Origin: Xanthomonas sacchari
Lineage (GTDB): Bacteria; Pseudomonadota; Gammaproteobacteria; Xanthomonadales; Xanthomonadaceae
Length of the DNA: 64,000 nucleotides
Assembly: GCF_024266585.1 (NCBI RefSeq)
Contig: NZ_CP100647.1
Coordinates: 3,949,001 to 4,013,000, forward strand
Direction of reading: 5' to 3'
Below the pieces are notes generated by a model, which saw nothing but the letters and a program-made list of their open reading frames with translations, was not told the origin of the DNA and ran no database searches. Of this stretch, positions 20,292 through 28,802 are shown piece after piece. How positions within the stretch are numbered: the first letter of the stretch is position 1; the number at the start of each line of letters is the position of its first letter. A program made the translations under genes and the position numbers.

Positions 20292-21587
20292 TTATTGACG
20301 GATCGCGTCCTGGAACGACATCGCCTGTTCGGTGTGCTGGGCGCGCTCGGCGATCCAGTCGATCACCTGCTCTTCCATCACACGGCTCTGCAGTCCTCCC
20401 ATCAATTGGGGATCGTTGCGGTACATCTCAATGACCTGCTCCGGCTCTTCGTAGGTCGAGGCGATCAGGCGCAGCGTCTCCGAGACCCGCTTCGGGTCCA
20501 GGCGCAGCTCGTTGCGGCGGGCGACCTCACCGACCAGCAGGCCGACCAGCACGCGCTTGCGCGCGGCGTCCAGGAAGCCCTGATGGGCGTCGTCCGGCAC
20601 CTGGCCCGGGTCGCGGCCGGACCGGCGCAGTTGCTCGACCTGCTGCGCCAGCATGGCACGCGCCTCGTTCTCGACCAGGCGCGGCGGCATTTCCACCCCC
20701 GCGTAGGCGGCGATCAGCTGCTCGCCGACCTCGCGGCGCAGGCGGTTCATCAGCGCGCCCTTCAGCTCGCGCTCCAGGTTGATGCGGATGTCCTTGCGGA
20801 ACTGCTCGGCGTCGCCGCTCTTCACGCCGAAGCTCTTGATGAACTCCTTGTCCACCTCCGGCAGCACCGGCGCGGCCACGTCGACCGCCTTCACGTGGAC
20901 CTGGACCTGCTTGCCGGCGAACTGCGGCACGCGCCAGTCGGCCGGGAAGTCGACCGTCAGCGTCTTCTCCTCGTCCTTGGACAGGCCGACCAGGCCCTGC
21001 TCGATCGCCGGGAACATGACGCCCGAGCCGATCACGCTGCTGCCCTTCTCCACGCCCTCGGCCGGCAGACGCTCGTCGCCGACCTGCGACCAGGTCTCCA
21101 GGGTCACCAGGTCGCCTTCCTGCGCCGGACGCGCGGCAGGCTGCCAGGTGCGGCGCTGCAGGCGCAGGTTCTCGATCATCTGCTCGATGTCGGCGTCGGT
21201 GACCTCGGCGGTGTGGCGGATCACCTGCAGCGTGGACACGTCGATGTCGCCGAAGTCCGGCACCACTTCGAAGGTGGCCACGAACTGCAGTTCGTTGTCG
21301 CCGGCGCGGTCGATGCGCGGGTTGCCGGCCAGGCGCAGTTCGTGCTCGCGCACGGCCGAGTCGAAGGTCTCGCGCAGCAGGCCGTCCAGCGCCTCGGCGC
21401 GGATCTGCGGCCCGAAGCGCTGCTCGATCACCTTGGCCGGAATCTTGCCCGGACGGAAGCCCTTGATCCGCGCGGTGCGCGCGACTTCGCGCAGGCGGCC
21501 GCCGACGTGGGTTTCCAGGCGATCCTCCGGCAGGGTGAAGGTCAGACGCCGTTCCAGGGTACCGGTGGTTTCGATCGAAGCTTGCAT
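20292..21587 (-). CDS. tig: Trigger factor (ribosome-associated chaperone/PPIase)
   Basis: A 431-residue protein of normal length. The ribosome-binding N-domain contains the signature [12 protein letters not shown] (about 44-55), the middle FKBP-like PPIase domain follows ([15 protein letters not shown] ... [13 protein letters not shown]), and the C-terminal arms are helical. It shelters nascent chains at the exit tunnel. The ATG at 21587 has AGGAGT nine bases upstream, which decides it against an ATG 69 bases further up. Confidence 0.96.
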   Translation of the reverse strand: MQASIETTGTLERRLTFTLPEDRLETHVGGRLREVARTARIKGFRPGKIPAKVIEQRFGPQIRAEALDGLLRETFDSAVREHELRLAGNPRIDRAGDNELQFVATFEVVPDFGDIDVSTLQVIRHTAEVTDADIEQMIENLRLQRRTWQPAARPAQEGDLVTLETWSQVGDERLPAEGVEKGSSVIGSGVMFPAIEQGLVGLSKDEEKTLTVDFPADWRVPQFAGKQVQVHVKAVDVAAPVLPEVDKEFIKSFGVKSGDAEQFRKDIRINLERELKGALMNRLRREVGEQLIAAYAGVEMPPRLVENEARAMLAQQVEQLRRSGRDPGQVPDDAHQGFLDAARKRVLVGLLVGEVARRNELRLDPKRVSETLRLIASTYEEPEQVIEMYRNDPQLMGGLQSRVMEEQVIDWIAERAQHTEQAMSFQDAIRQ

Positions 21588-21776
21588 GTGGACTCCTGCC
21601 ACCGGGAGCCCACGGCTCTCGGCACGATGTAGAAAAGTACGGGTTGGCGCGGGCACGGGACAGCCGCCGCAGCCGGATAGTTTCGCCTATTCCCGCGGCG
21701 CCTGCCAGCGCAGGGTCGGGCGGCCGCCGTGGCGACGCCGAGCCCACCGTCGGCGCCAGGGCCGCAGGGGGCTGGA

Positions 21777-21861
21777 TGGTGCGAAAGAGGGGACTCGAAC
21801 CCCTACGCCTTGCGGCACTGGTACCTAAAACCAGGGCGTCTACCAATTCCGCCACTTTCGC
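21777..21861 (-). tRNA. tRNA-Leu (TAG)
   Basis: 85-nt class II cloverleaf, GCGAAAG acceptor with encoded CCA, long variable arm (TGCCGCAAGGCGT) and anticodon TAG in loop TTTAGGT. It marks one edge of the lower-GC island that extends to 23339. Confidence 0.95.
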
Positions 21862-22027
21862 GCTGCGGCGCCGGAAGGCGCCCGCCGGCACATTGTTGCA
21901 GGCCGGCCGGCAAAGAAAAAGGCACCTGCCGGAGCCGACATGTCAGCCCCTCCCCCCCCATTGGCATGGCCTTTGGGGGCCTGTGCAGGCCCCCAGGAGG
22001 GCGGTAATACCCGCGCCACCACCCCTC

Positions 22028-22049
22028 AAAAACCGCCCGCAGGGCGGCT
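22028..22049 (-). terminator. Terminator after the secreted orphan gene
   Basis: Minus strand GCCGCCCTGCGGGCGG followed by TTTTTGAGG, 28 bases past the stop of the gene at 22077. Its presence supports that gene being expressed. Confidence 0.7.
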
Positions 22050-22076
22050 GAGAGACGGCTCAGCGGACGGCGAGGT

Positions 22077-22550
22077 CTAGGCGCCACTGCTACCACACGA
22101 CTTTGTGCGGTAGGAGTGGTATTCCGTGACGACCCAAGTCCCGCTGTTGCCAGACTGAACCCACATGTACGCCCAAGACTGGCTTACGCCACCACCACAA
22201 GTACCAACCGTGTAGGTGCTGCCTGGAACGCCGGAGGCAGGAAGCGGGGTTGGTGGCGGGGGTGCGACCACAGCATCGGCAGGAGATGCCTTCGAAGAGA
22301 TCACCTCGGTGTACTTCACTGTGACCGTTCCTAGGTGATAGGGATCGCCGGACATTCTCCCTGTTGGATCGGAGTGCAGCAGCAACCACTGCTGGACTTG
22401 CCTGGCTTCCTTCGACCCCGGGAGGTAAGTGGCCTCGACAACCCTGGTCGTCGTAGTCGTAGTTTGGTCAGCGTTTGCAGTTGCAGCCATGCTCCCTGCA
22501 GCCACGGCCAGTGCGAAAGCGACAGCCTTGAAGCAGCGTGGAAATTCCAT
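22077..22550 (-). CDS. Secreted protein of unknown function (island gene)
   Basis: Not recognised. A 157-residue protein with a good signal peptide (about 1-27, hydrophobic FALAVAAGSMAATANA). Then come a Thr-rich segment (QTTTTTTRVVEA), a ~40-residue folded-looking part, a Pro-rich linker (APPPPTPLPASG), and a C-terminal part rich in Trp/Tyr/Ser with two cysteines (about 122 and 153) that could form a disulfide. GGGCT lies close upstream of the ATG and a terminator follows the stop. Base composition is clearly lower in GC than the flanking core genes, suggesting transfer. Confidence 0.6.
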   Translation of the reverse strand: MEFPRCFKAVAFALAVAAGSMAATANADQTTTTTTRVVEATYLPGSKEARQVQQWLLLHSDPTGRMSGDPYHLGTVTVKYTEVISSKASPADAVVAPPPPTPLPASGVPGSTYTVGTCGGGVSQSWAYMWVQSGNSGTWVVTEYHSYRTKSCGSSGA

Positions 22551-22800
22551 TTTTCAGCCCTATGAACATTGTGTTGGGACGGCTATACCGACATACGGAT
22601 ACTAGGTTCACGGTCAATCCGGCACGGAGCATCAGGTAGACAATTTGCACCAACTGACGAGGACCAACCGATAATCGACCGCCCAGTTCACTGCCGCGCT
22701 GGCGTTCACTGAAAGCACTACCGGCGGAAGGCGCACCTCACCTGCACCGTGACACCCTACTGCGCGCCGTGACGAGGCTCACGCACAACCTGCGACTGCG

Positions 22801-23325
22801 CGAATTGAGGTCACAGACCTGACGGACGTCCATGCCCACGAGAAAAGGGTACGCAGCAAGAGCCGTAATAGGTCGCGCAACAACATCACGCCTTGGAACG
22901 ACGAGCTGCGCGCGCTCTGGGGTGACTGACCAGCTGCCGCACGCCAAGTCATGGAAGCAGACAGGCTGCCGGTGAAGCGCGAGCCCGACGGCGCCGGCCA
23001 CTGTCAGCCAGTCCGAAACGCCGCTGCGGAAATCCGCTCGATAGTGCCTGGCGGCGCATGATCGCCATGGCTCAAGGAGAAGATTATCGACGCCGAAACG
23101 CGGTTCGGCCTGCACGGCCTAAAGCATCGCGGCATCACCGCACCCCCTCCCGGCAACCGGGACCACAAGCAAGACGCCCCGGGACACGCGAACCTGGAGA
23201 CGACGAACCGGTACGCCCACGACCTGCCGCTTGTGCCGCCCCCATACGCAAGTAGTGCGTTCCCGGCGTATTTTTCCCGGGAATTTTCCGGACGCATAGA
23301 AAAACAGCCACTTGGCTTGCGCTAA
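22801..23325 (+). pseudogene. Tyrosine recombinase (phage-type integrase) remnant, frameshifted
   Basis: Three plus-strand fragments read like the C-terminal half of a phage-type integrase. Frame A (22801-22926) encodes RIEVTDLTDVHAHEKRVR then NNITPWNDELRALWGD and a stop. A second frame near 23022-23070 encodes GNPLDSAWRRMIAMA. A third (23068-23325) encodes KEKIIDAETRFGLHGLKHRG, GH-NLETTNRYAHDLPLV and a FSREFSG tail. HGLK and the late Tyr occupy the positions of the H-x-x-R box and nucleophile. At least two frame changes make it non-functional. It ends beside the 3' end of tRNA-Lys. The preceding 22551-22800 holds nothing recognisable. Confidence 0.7.
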
Positions 23326-23337
23326 GTGGCTGTTTTA
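23300..23337 (-). terminator. Terminator of the tRNA cluster
   Basis: Minus strand AACAGCCACTT pairs with AAGTGGCTGTT around a 10-base loop and is followed by TTTCTATG. It lies 3 bases past tRNA-Lys and overlaps the last codons of the integrase remnant. Confidence 0.8.
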
Positions 23338-23339
23338 TT

Positions 23340-23415
23340 TGGTGGGCCGTCAAGGATTCGAACCTTGGACCTATTGATTAAGAGTCAACTGCTCTACCAA
23401 CTGAGCTAACGGCCC
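23340..23415 (-). tRNA. tRNA-Lys (CTT)
   Basis: 76-nt cloverleaf starting GGGCCGTTAGCTCAG with encoded CCA. The anticodon CTT lies in loop ACTCTTAATC. It is the last member of a four-tRNA minus-strand cluster and the likely attachment site of the neighbouring integrase remnant. Confidence 0.95.
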
Positions 23416-23491
23416 TGAAACTGAGTCGCACATTCTATGTGCTTTTTTGCTTCGTTGCAACACCCCGCGAAGCATCGGGTCACGCGATCAA

Positions 23492-23569
23492 TGGGGTGGC
23501 TGAGGGGACTCGAACCCCCGACATCTGGAATCACAATCCAGTACTCTAACCAACTGAGCTACAGCCACC
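23492..23569 (-). tRNA. tRNA-His (GTG)
   Basis: Cloverleaf GGTGGCTGTAGCTCAG ... AGCCACC-CCA with the extra 5' G (G-1) opposite C73 that is diagnostic of tRNA-His. The anticodon GTG lies in loop TTGTGAT. Confidence 0.95.
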
Positions 23570-23604
23570 ATTGAAACCTTGCATCTCCCGCCTGGCGCCG
23601 GTGT

Positions 23605-23681
23605 TGGCGCGCCCGACAGGAATCGAACCTGTAACCGCCGGCTTAGAAGGCCGGTGCTCTATCCAGTTGAGCTACGGGCGC
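23605..23681 (-). tRNA. tRNA-Arg (TCT)
   Basis: 77-nt cloverleaf GCGCCCGTAGCTCAACTGG ... GGGCGC-G-CCA with anticodon TCT (loop CTTCTAA). It decodes AGA/AGG, rare in this high-GC genome. Confidence 0.95.
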
Positions 23682-23725
23682 CCTGGCTGGATTGTCGCAT
23701 TCCTTTCCGCCGTTGGACATCGGAT

Positions 23726-23802
23726 TGGTCGGGGTAGAGGGATTCGAACCCCCGACATCCTGCTCCCAAAGCAGGCGCGCTACCAGACTGCGCTATACCC
23801 CG
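23726..23802 (-). tRNA. tRNA-Pro (TGG)
   Basis: 77-nt cloverleaf CGGGGTATAGCGCAGTCTGG ... CCCCG-A-CCA with anticodon TGG (loop TTTGGGA). It is first in the Pro-Arg-His-Lys transcript order. Confidence 0.95.
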
Positions 23803-23955
23803 GCGGAACATCCCTCGCGGCCGAGGCCGGAAAGGTCGGCTATTGTGGGAAGCTTGCGGCCCGCTGTCAACGTCGCATGTCCGCAACATCGCCTGCGTTA
23901 TGCTCACGCCTTGCCATCGGCATCGGCCGAGCGCCATTTTGAAGGAGAAAACAGC

Positions 23956-24756
23956 ATGCTTCGCAGCGGCAATCCCGCCCTGAAGGAATCCACCTTCCTC
24001 GACCTGCGCAGCGGCACCGTGGTCTCGCCCGGGAGCAGCGCGGTCGCCGCGCGCGACAGCGGCGCGATGACACTGAACGGTACCGCCAACAAGACCGGCA
24101 TCCTGCTGATGCTGACCGTGCTCACCGCGGTGTTCGCCTGGAGCCAGTCGCTCTCGGTCGACGCCGCGGGCAACGCGACGATTGCCCCGGGCGTGGCCGG
24201 CTACGCGTTGGGCGGCGCCATCGGCGGCCTCATCCTGGCCCTGATCACGATCTTCAAGAAGGAATGGTCGCCGATCACCGCCCCGCTGTACGCGCTGGTG
24301 GAAGGCTTCTTCCTGGGGTCGATCTCTGCGGTCTACGAGCAACGTTTCAACGGCATCGTGCTGCAGGCGGTGCTGCTGACCTTCGGCACCCTGTTCGCGA
24401 TGCTGTTCGCCTACCGCAGCGGCCTGGTCAAGGCCACCGAGAACTTCAAGCTGGGCGTGTTCGCGGCCACCGGCGGCATCGCCCTGGTGTACCTGGCGAC
24501 CATGGTGCTGGGCCTGTTCAACATCCAGATCCCCTACATCCACGCTTCCGGCACGGTCGGCATCGTGTTCAGCCTGTTCGTGGTGGTGGTGGCGGCGCTG
24601 AACCTGGTGCTGGACTTCGACTTCATCGAGAGCGGCGTCGAACAGGGCGCGCCCAAGTACATGGAGTGGTACGGCGCGTTCGGCCTGATGGTGACCCTGG
24701 TGTGGCTGTATGTGGAGTTCTTGCGGCTGCTGTCGAAGCTGCAGTCGCGGAACTGA
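23956..24756 (+). CDS. Bax inhibitor-1-like (BaxI_1 family) membrane protein
   Basis: A 266-residue inner membrane protein with about seven transmembrane helices after a ~50-residue polar N-terminus. The motifs GLFNIQIPYI and the final DFDFIESGVEQGAPKYMEWYGAFGLMVTLVWLYVEFLRLL match the BaxI_1 subfamily. Family members act as ion/Ca2+-leak-type channels; the bacterial role is unclear. GAAGGAGAA lies just before the ATG at 23956 and fixes the start against longer frames. It is divergent from the tRNA cluster. Confidence 0.87.
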   Translation: MLRSGNPALKESTFLDLRSGTVVSPGSSAVAARDSGAMTLNGTANKTGILLMLTVLTAVFAWSQSLSVDAAGNATIAPGVAGYALGGAIGGLILALITIFKKEWSPITAPLYALVEGFFLGSISAVYEQRFNGIVLQAVLLTFGTLFAMLFAYRSGLVKATENFKLGVFAATGGIALVYLATMVLGLFNIQIPYIHASGTVGIVFSLFVVVVAALNLVLDFDFIESGVEQGAPKYMEWYGAFGLMVTLVWLYVEFLRLLSKLQSRN

Positions 24757-24791
24757 GCCGGGAGTCGGGAATCGGGATTGGGGAATCGCAA
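24757..24791. repeat. GGGAAT-type short intergenic repeat
   Basis: GGGAGTCGGGAATCGGGATTGGGGAATCG: four degenerate 7-8-bp units starting directly after the stop codon. The same motif follows the stops at 34574 and 36426 and appears inverted at 36571-36690. Confidence 0.7.
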
Positions 24792-24845
24792 CAGCGGCGC
24801 CCCACGATCGATGAGCGGAAGTGGCTTCGGGCAACGTTCCGAGCA

Positions 24846-24874
24846 AAAGAAAGGGCGCCAAGGGCGCCCTTTCT
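24846..24874. terminator. Bidirectional terminator
   Basis: AAGAAAGGGCGCC and GGCGCCCTTTCTT are perfect inverted repeats with A-runs on one side and T-rich sequence on the other. It serves both the Bax-inhibitor gene and the convergent isocitrate dehydrogenase gene. Confidence 0.85.
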
Positions 24875-24898
24875 TCATTCTGCGATCTTCCGGCGGGC

Positions 24899-25906
24899 TC
24901 AGAGGCGGCCGGCGATAGCCTTGGCAAAGCCCATGGTGTTGCCGCTGCCGCCCAGGTCCGGGGTCAGCCCGTCCTTGGCTTCCAGGGTGGCGACGATGGC
25001 GTTGCGCAGGCGCTCGGCGTTCTGCGGCTGGCCGATGTGGTCCAGCAACTGCGCCGCGCCCAGCAGCAGCGCGCACGGATTGGCCTTGCCCTGGCCGGCA
25101 ATGTCCGGGGCCGAGCCGTGCACGGCTTCGAAGATCGCCGCGTCCACGCCGATATTGGCGCCCGGAGCCAGGCCCAGGCCGCCGACCAGGCCGGCGCACA
25201 GGTCCGACAGGATGTCGCCGAACAGGTTGGTGGTGACGATGACGTCGAACTGCTCCGGACGCATCACCAGCTGCATGCAGGCGTTGTCGACGATCATTTC
25301 CTGGAATTCGATTTCCGGGTAATGCGCCGCCACCTCGCGCGCCACCTTCAGGAACAGGCCCGAGGTGGACTTGATGATGTTGGCCTTGTGCACCGCGGTG
25401 ACCTTCTTGCGGCCGGTCGCGCGGGCCAGGTCGAAGGCGTAGCGGACGATGCGCTCTGAGCCCTTGCGGGTCACCTTGGCCATCGACACCGCGGTCTCGC
25501 CGTCGGCGGACACTTCCTGGCCTTCGCTCAGGTAGGCACCTTCGGTGTTCTCGCGCACGGTGATCAGGTCCACGCCGGCGCCGAAGCGCGACTTGGTGTT
25601 CGGGAACGACTTGGCCGGACGCACGTTGGCATACAGGTCGAACTGGCGGCGCATGGCCACGTTGATCGAGCTGAAGCCCTCGCCCACCGGCGTGGTCAGC
25701 GGGCTCTTCAGCGCCACCTTGTTCTTGCGGATCGACTCCAGCGTGGCGGCCGGCAGCAGGTCGCCGTGCTTCTCCAGCGCCACCAGGCCCGCGTCGGCGT
25801 ATTCGTAGGTGAGGCCGGCGTTCAGCGCGTCGAGCACGAACAGCGTGGCGTCCATGATCTCCGGGCCGATGCCATCGCCACGGATGACCGTGATTGTCTG
25901 CGTCAT
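24899..25906 (-). CDS. Isocitrate dehydrogenase, NAD-type (IDH/IPMDH family)
   Basis: A 335-residue beta-decarboxylating dehydrogenase. TVIRGDGIGPEI starts the fold. TTPVGEGFSSINVAMR carries the substrate-phosphate serine and Asn (SxN) typical of isocitrate enzymes. NLFGDILSDLCAGLVGGLG binds metal and substrate, and the nucleotide loop reads IFEAVHGSAPDIAGQGKANP. The short length and loop fit NAD-dependent IDH of xanthomonads rather than the 416-residue NADP enzyme. Start MTQTITVIRGDG at 25906 is preferred over an ATG 21 bases upstream. Homoisocitrate or 3-isopropylmalate activity is less likely because of the SxN motif. Confidence 0.85.
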   Translation of the reverse strand: MTQTITVIRGDGIGPEIMDATLFVLDALNAGLTYEYADAGLVALEKHGDLLPAATLESIRKNKVALKSPLTTPVGEGFSSINVAMRRQFDLYANVRPAKSFPNTKSRFGAGVDLITVRENTEGAYLSEGQEVSADGETAVSMAKVTRKGSERIVRYAFDLARATGRKKVTAVHKANIIKSTSGLFLKVAREVAAHYPEIEFQEMIVDNACMQLVMRPEQFDVIVTTNLFGDILSDLCAGLVGGLGLAPGANIGVDAAIFEAVHGSAPDIAGQGKANPCALLLGAAQLLDHIGQPQNAERLRNAIVATLEAKDGLTPDLGGSGNTMGFAKAIAGRL

Positions 25907-26051
25907 AGGGTTGCGGTTTCCGTACAAGAGGGGGGAGCGCCACCCGGGAACCGGGGCTGCAGGCGCAAGGAGGTTTCAGCGGTAATTATGCCCGAAGCCG
26001 GTGAAGGCGCCCAAAACCGGGCGGCCGCCGGCGGCAGGCCGCGGCGGGTGC

Positions 26052-26174
26052 AGGGCACCTCGAACCGCCCGCTTCGGCGACACGCAAGCCGGATCCAGCT
26101 TGCCCTGCAGGGGCGGCGTCAGCTGCGACAGGCTTGACCGGGAACGCCCCGTCGCGGCTGACGCCGCTCCCACA
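26052..26174. repeat. Second copy of the ~125-bp repeat with REP palindromes
   Basis: CAGGGCACCTCGAA ... ACACGCAAGCCGGATCCAGCTTGCCCTG matches the leader of the element at 7911, followed by the inverted REP pair GGGGCGGCGTCAGCTGCGAC / GTCGCGGCTGACGCCGCTCC. It has diverged in the palindrome core (GTCAG for TTCAG on both arms, a compensatory pair). It lies between the icd start and the CMD-protein stop. Confidence 0.8.
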
Positions 26175-26204
26175 GGACGCCTCCCGGAGTGGCCAGAGGG
26201 TCCG

Positions 26205-26618
26205 TCAGTCGTGCGCGTGCTGCGCCGGGGCGGCGACCTCGCCGGCCTCCAGCGTGTCGAGGAAGTCCACGGCACGGCGCAGGTGCGGGATCACGATCGA
26301 GCCGCCGACCACCAGGCCGACCGAGAAGGTCTCGAAGAACTCCTCGCGGCCGACCCCGGCCTCCTTGCACTGGGCCACGTGGTAGCTGATGCAGTCGTCG
26401 CAGCGCAGCACCAGCGAGGCGACCAGGCCGAGCAGCTCCTTGGTCTTCACGTCCAGCGCGCCGGCCTGATAGGTCTGGGTGTCGAGCGCGAAGAAGCGCC
26501 GCACCACCTGGTTCGGCTCGGCCAGGATGCGCTGGTTCATGCGCTGGCGGAACTCGGTGAACTCGCGCACCCGGTCCTGGCCGGAGGCGCCGCCCTCGCC
26601 CGTCGCGGCGCCGCTCAT
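26205..26618 (-). CDS. Carboxymuconolactone decarboxylase family (AhpD-like) protein
   Basis: A 137-residue all-helical protein with the AhpD-type redox motif CDDC (Cys73, Cys76) and His80 in ELLGLVASLVLRCDDCISYH. This is the pattern of peroxidase-like CMD proteins and not of true decarboxylases. It is co-translated with a glutaredoxin (4-base ATGA overlap), which suggests a thiol-dependent peroxide or redox function. The electron donor is not visible from sequence. Confidence 0.85.
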   Translation of the reverse strand: MSGAATGEGGASGQDRVREFTEFRQRMNQRILAEPNQVVRRFFALDTQTYQAGALDVKTKELLGLVASLVLRCDDCISYHVAQCKEAGVGREEFFETFSVGLVVGGSIVIPHLRRAVDFLDTLEAGEVAAPAQHAHD

Positions 26619-26926
26619 GCCTGCGCCTCCGGGGCGCGGCCGTCGAGCAGCGGCTCCAGCTTGCCGGCGCGGTGCAGCGCCATCATGTCGTCGTAGCCGC
26701 CCACATGGACGTCGCCGACGAAGATCTGCGGCACGCTGGTGCGCCGCGCCAGCGCGACCATCTTCTCGCGCTCGGCCGGGTCCAGGTCGATCCGCACCTC
26801 GTTCCAGGTACGGCCCTTGCTCTTGAGGAAGTTCTTGGCCGCCACGCAATACGGGCAGATCGCGGTGGAATAGAGGGTGATCGGCGCGCCGCCGGCGTGG
26901 CCGGTGTCGGCAGTTGGGTTGTCCAC
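26615..26926 (-). CDS. Glutaredoxin (CPYC type)
   Basis: A 103-residue dithiol glutaredoxin. ITLYSTAICPYCVAAKNFL has active-site Cys24 and Cys27, TSVPQIFVGDVHVGGYDDM carries the cis-Pro (TVPxxF) and GG glutathione-binding motifs. The start is decided by GGAG six bases before a GTG at 26926. An ATG at 26956 would add ten residues without a good ribosome site. It is coupled to the AhpD-like gene and divergent from the BepA gene. Confidence 0.88.
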   Translation of the reverse strand: MDNPTADTGHAGGAPITLYSTAICPYCVAAKNFLKSKGRTWNEVRIDLDPAEREKMVALARRTSVPQIFVGDVHVGGYDDMMALHRAGKLEPLLDGRAPEAQA

Positions 26927-27075
26927 GGGAAACTCCGGGCGATGTCGAGGGTCCAAGTGACTATGGTAGCGGCCGGGTGGATTTTCGAGGCCGCTGCCGC
27001 AACACTGCGAACCATTCCGGATTCACCGTCGTCCCGGACGCCCCCCGGCGTCCGCCTGCCCTCCTGGAGCCCGTC

Positions 27076-28719
27076 TTGCGCCTGCTGCCGCTCGCCTTCG
27101 CGATCACCCTGGCCACCGCCTGCGCCGTGGCGCCGGCCCAGGAGAACAAGCTGCCGGACATCGGCTCTTCGGCCGGCGAGCTGCTGACCCCGGCACGCCA
27201 GGCCGAGTACGGCAAGATGATGCTGGCCGAGCTGCGCAGCTACGGCTACGTGCTCGAGGACCCGCTGATCGACGACTGGCTGCAGACCATGGGCACCCGG
27301 CTCGGCGCCAACAGCGACCAGCCGCAGCAGAAGTTCACCTTCTTCATGCTGCGCGACCGCCAGATCAACGCCTTCGCCACCCTCGGCGGCTACGTCGCGG
27401 TCAACGCCGGCCTGGTGCTGACCGCCGAGCGCGAGGACGAGGTGGCCGCGGTGCTGTCGCACGAGATCGCCCACGTCACCCAGCAGCACGTGCTGCGCGG
27501 GGTGGAGCGGGCGCAGCGCGACCAGATCCCGATCCTGCTCGGCATGCTCGCCGCGGTGGTCGCGGCGCAACAGGCCGGCGGGCGCTCCAGCGGCGACGCC
27601 ACCCAGGCAGCGATCGCCAGCGGCCTGGGGCTGATGCAGCAGCGGCAGATCGACTACACCCGCTCCAACGAGTCGGAAGCCGACCGCCTGGGCATCCGCA
27701 CCCTGGCGCGCAGCGGCTACGACGTGGATGCGATGGCCGGGTTCTTCGAGCGCATGTCGCTGGCGATGCGCGGCAACCAGGGCGGCTACAGCACCCCGGA
27801 TTTCCTGATGACCCACCCGGTCACCACCACCCGCATCAGCGAGGCGCGCGAGCGCGCCGAGCAGATGAAGAAGAACACCCTGACCCTGACCACCAGCGTG
27901 CCCGGCGGCAGCTTGCAGGAGCGGGTCGATCCCAACGACGTGTCGCTGAGCCAGCCGCTGGGCGCGCCCAGCAACCCGCTGCTGCCGGGCGGCCTGCAGT
28001 TGCCGTTCGCCAACTACGCGCGCGGCCCCAGCGGCCAGTTCGAGTGGGCCCGCGAGCGGCTGCGCGTATTCAGCGCCAATACCCCGGCCGATGCGATCCG
28101 CGAGTACGAAGGCCTGCGCCAGGGCAGCAAGCAGGGCCTGAGCGATGCCCAGCGCTACGGCCTGGCGCTGGCCCGGCTGCGCGCCGGCGGCAGCGCGCAG
28201 GACGTCGCGCAGACGCTGGAGGGCCTGCTGCAGGCGCACCCGGACAACTGGTGGCTGACCGTGGCGGTGGCCGAGGCCGAGGCCAAGGCCGGCCACAACC
28301 AGGCCGCCGACCAGCGCTTCGAGGCGCTGGTCAAGCGCATGCCCAGCAACCGCGCGGTGGCGCTGAGCTATGCCGGCGCCCTCAACGAACAGGGCGGCCG
28401 CCAGGCCGGCCAGCGCGCCCAGGCGGTGCTGCGGCCACTGCTCGGGGCGGCGGCGGAGGATCCGGTGTTCCAGCGCACCTTCGCCCGCGCCTGCGAACTG
28501 GCCGGCGACGACACCCGCGCCGGCGAGGCCTATGCCGAGGCGGCCTACCTGAACGGACACCCGGAGCAGGCCCTGATCCAGCTCAACAACCTGAAAAAGC
28601 GCAGCGACCTGGACTACGTGGCGCGCGCGCGCATCGACGCGCGCATCGCCGCGATCACGCCGACGGTGCTGGAACTGCGCCGCCAGGGCGTGCAGGACCC
28701 GGACATGCAACGGCGCTGA
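27076..28719 (+). CDS. bepA: Periplasmic M48 metalloprotease, BepA-like
   Basis: A 547-residue secreted protein: signal peptide (about 1-22), M48 zinc protease domain with HEIAH (His129, Glu130, His133) and the third-ligand helix NESEADRLGIRTLARSGYD, then a long TPR-like helical C-terminus (about 300-540). BepA acts as chaperone and protease on LptD and other outer-membrane proteins. No ATG lies at the signal peptide. A TTG at 27076 with GGAG six bases upstream gives MRLLPLAFAITLATAC and is the best start. Confidence 0.88.
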   Translation: MRLLPLAFAITLATACAVAPAQENKLPDIGSSAGELLTPARQAEYGKMMLAELRSYGYVLEDPLIDDWLQTMGTRLGANSDQPQQKFTFFMLRDRQINAFATLGGYVAVNAGLVLTAEREDEVAAVLSHEIAHVTQQHVLRGVERAQRDQIPILLGMLAAVVAAQQAGGRSSGDATQAAIASGLGLMQQRQIDYTRSNESEADRLGIRTLARSGYDVDAMAGFFERMSLAMRGNQGGYSTPDFLMTHPVTTTRISEARERAEQMKKNTLTLTTSVPGGSLQERVDPNDVSLSQPLGAPSNPLLPGGLQLPFANYARGPSGQFEWARERLRVFSANTPADAIREYEGLRQGSKQGLSDAQRYGLALARLRAGGSAQDVAQTLEGLLQAHPDNWWLTVAVAEAEAKAGHNQAADQRFEALVKRMPSNRAVALSYAGALNEQGGRQAGQRAQAVLRPLLGAAAEDPVFQRTFARACELAGDDTRAGEAYAEAAYLNGHPEQALIQLNNLKKRSDLDYVARARIDARIAAITPTVLELRRQGVQDPDMQRR

Positions 28720-28736
28720 AACGCGCCCATGGCAGG

Positions 28737-28758
28737 CGTCACTTAAACGTAATAAAAC
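28737..28758 (+). promoter_or_regulatory. Pho-box-like direct repeat upstream of phoB
   Basis: Two 11-bp half-sites in tandem, CGTCACTTAAA and CGTAATAAAAC, 45 bases before the phoB start. The E. coli Pho box is built of 11-bp units CTGTCATAAAT. It would allow autoregulation by phosphorylated PhoB. Confidence 0.6.
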
Positions 28759-28802
28759 CGTAGTCTACTGGCGACCTTCCTCCCCAGTTCCACGGTGCCG
28801 TT

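Noticed and set aside
22738-23115. 125-residue minus-strand frame in the island
   Set aside because: Antisense to the integrase remnant, which has clear motif matches; no signal for this frame.
21777-23415. Possible att direct repeats flanking the island
   Set aside because: I looked for copies of the tRNA-Lys and tRNA-Leu 3' ends elsewhere in the interval and found none.
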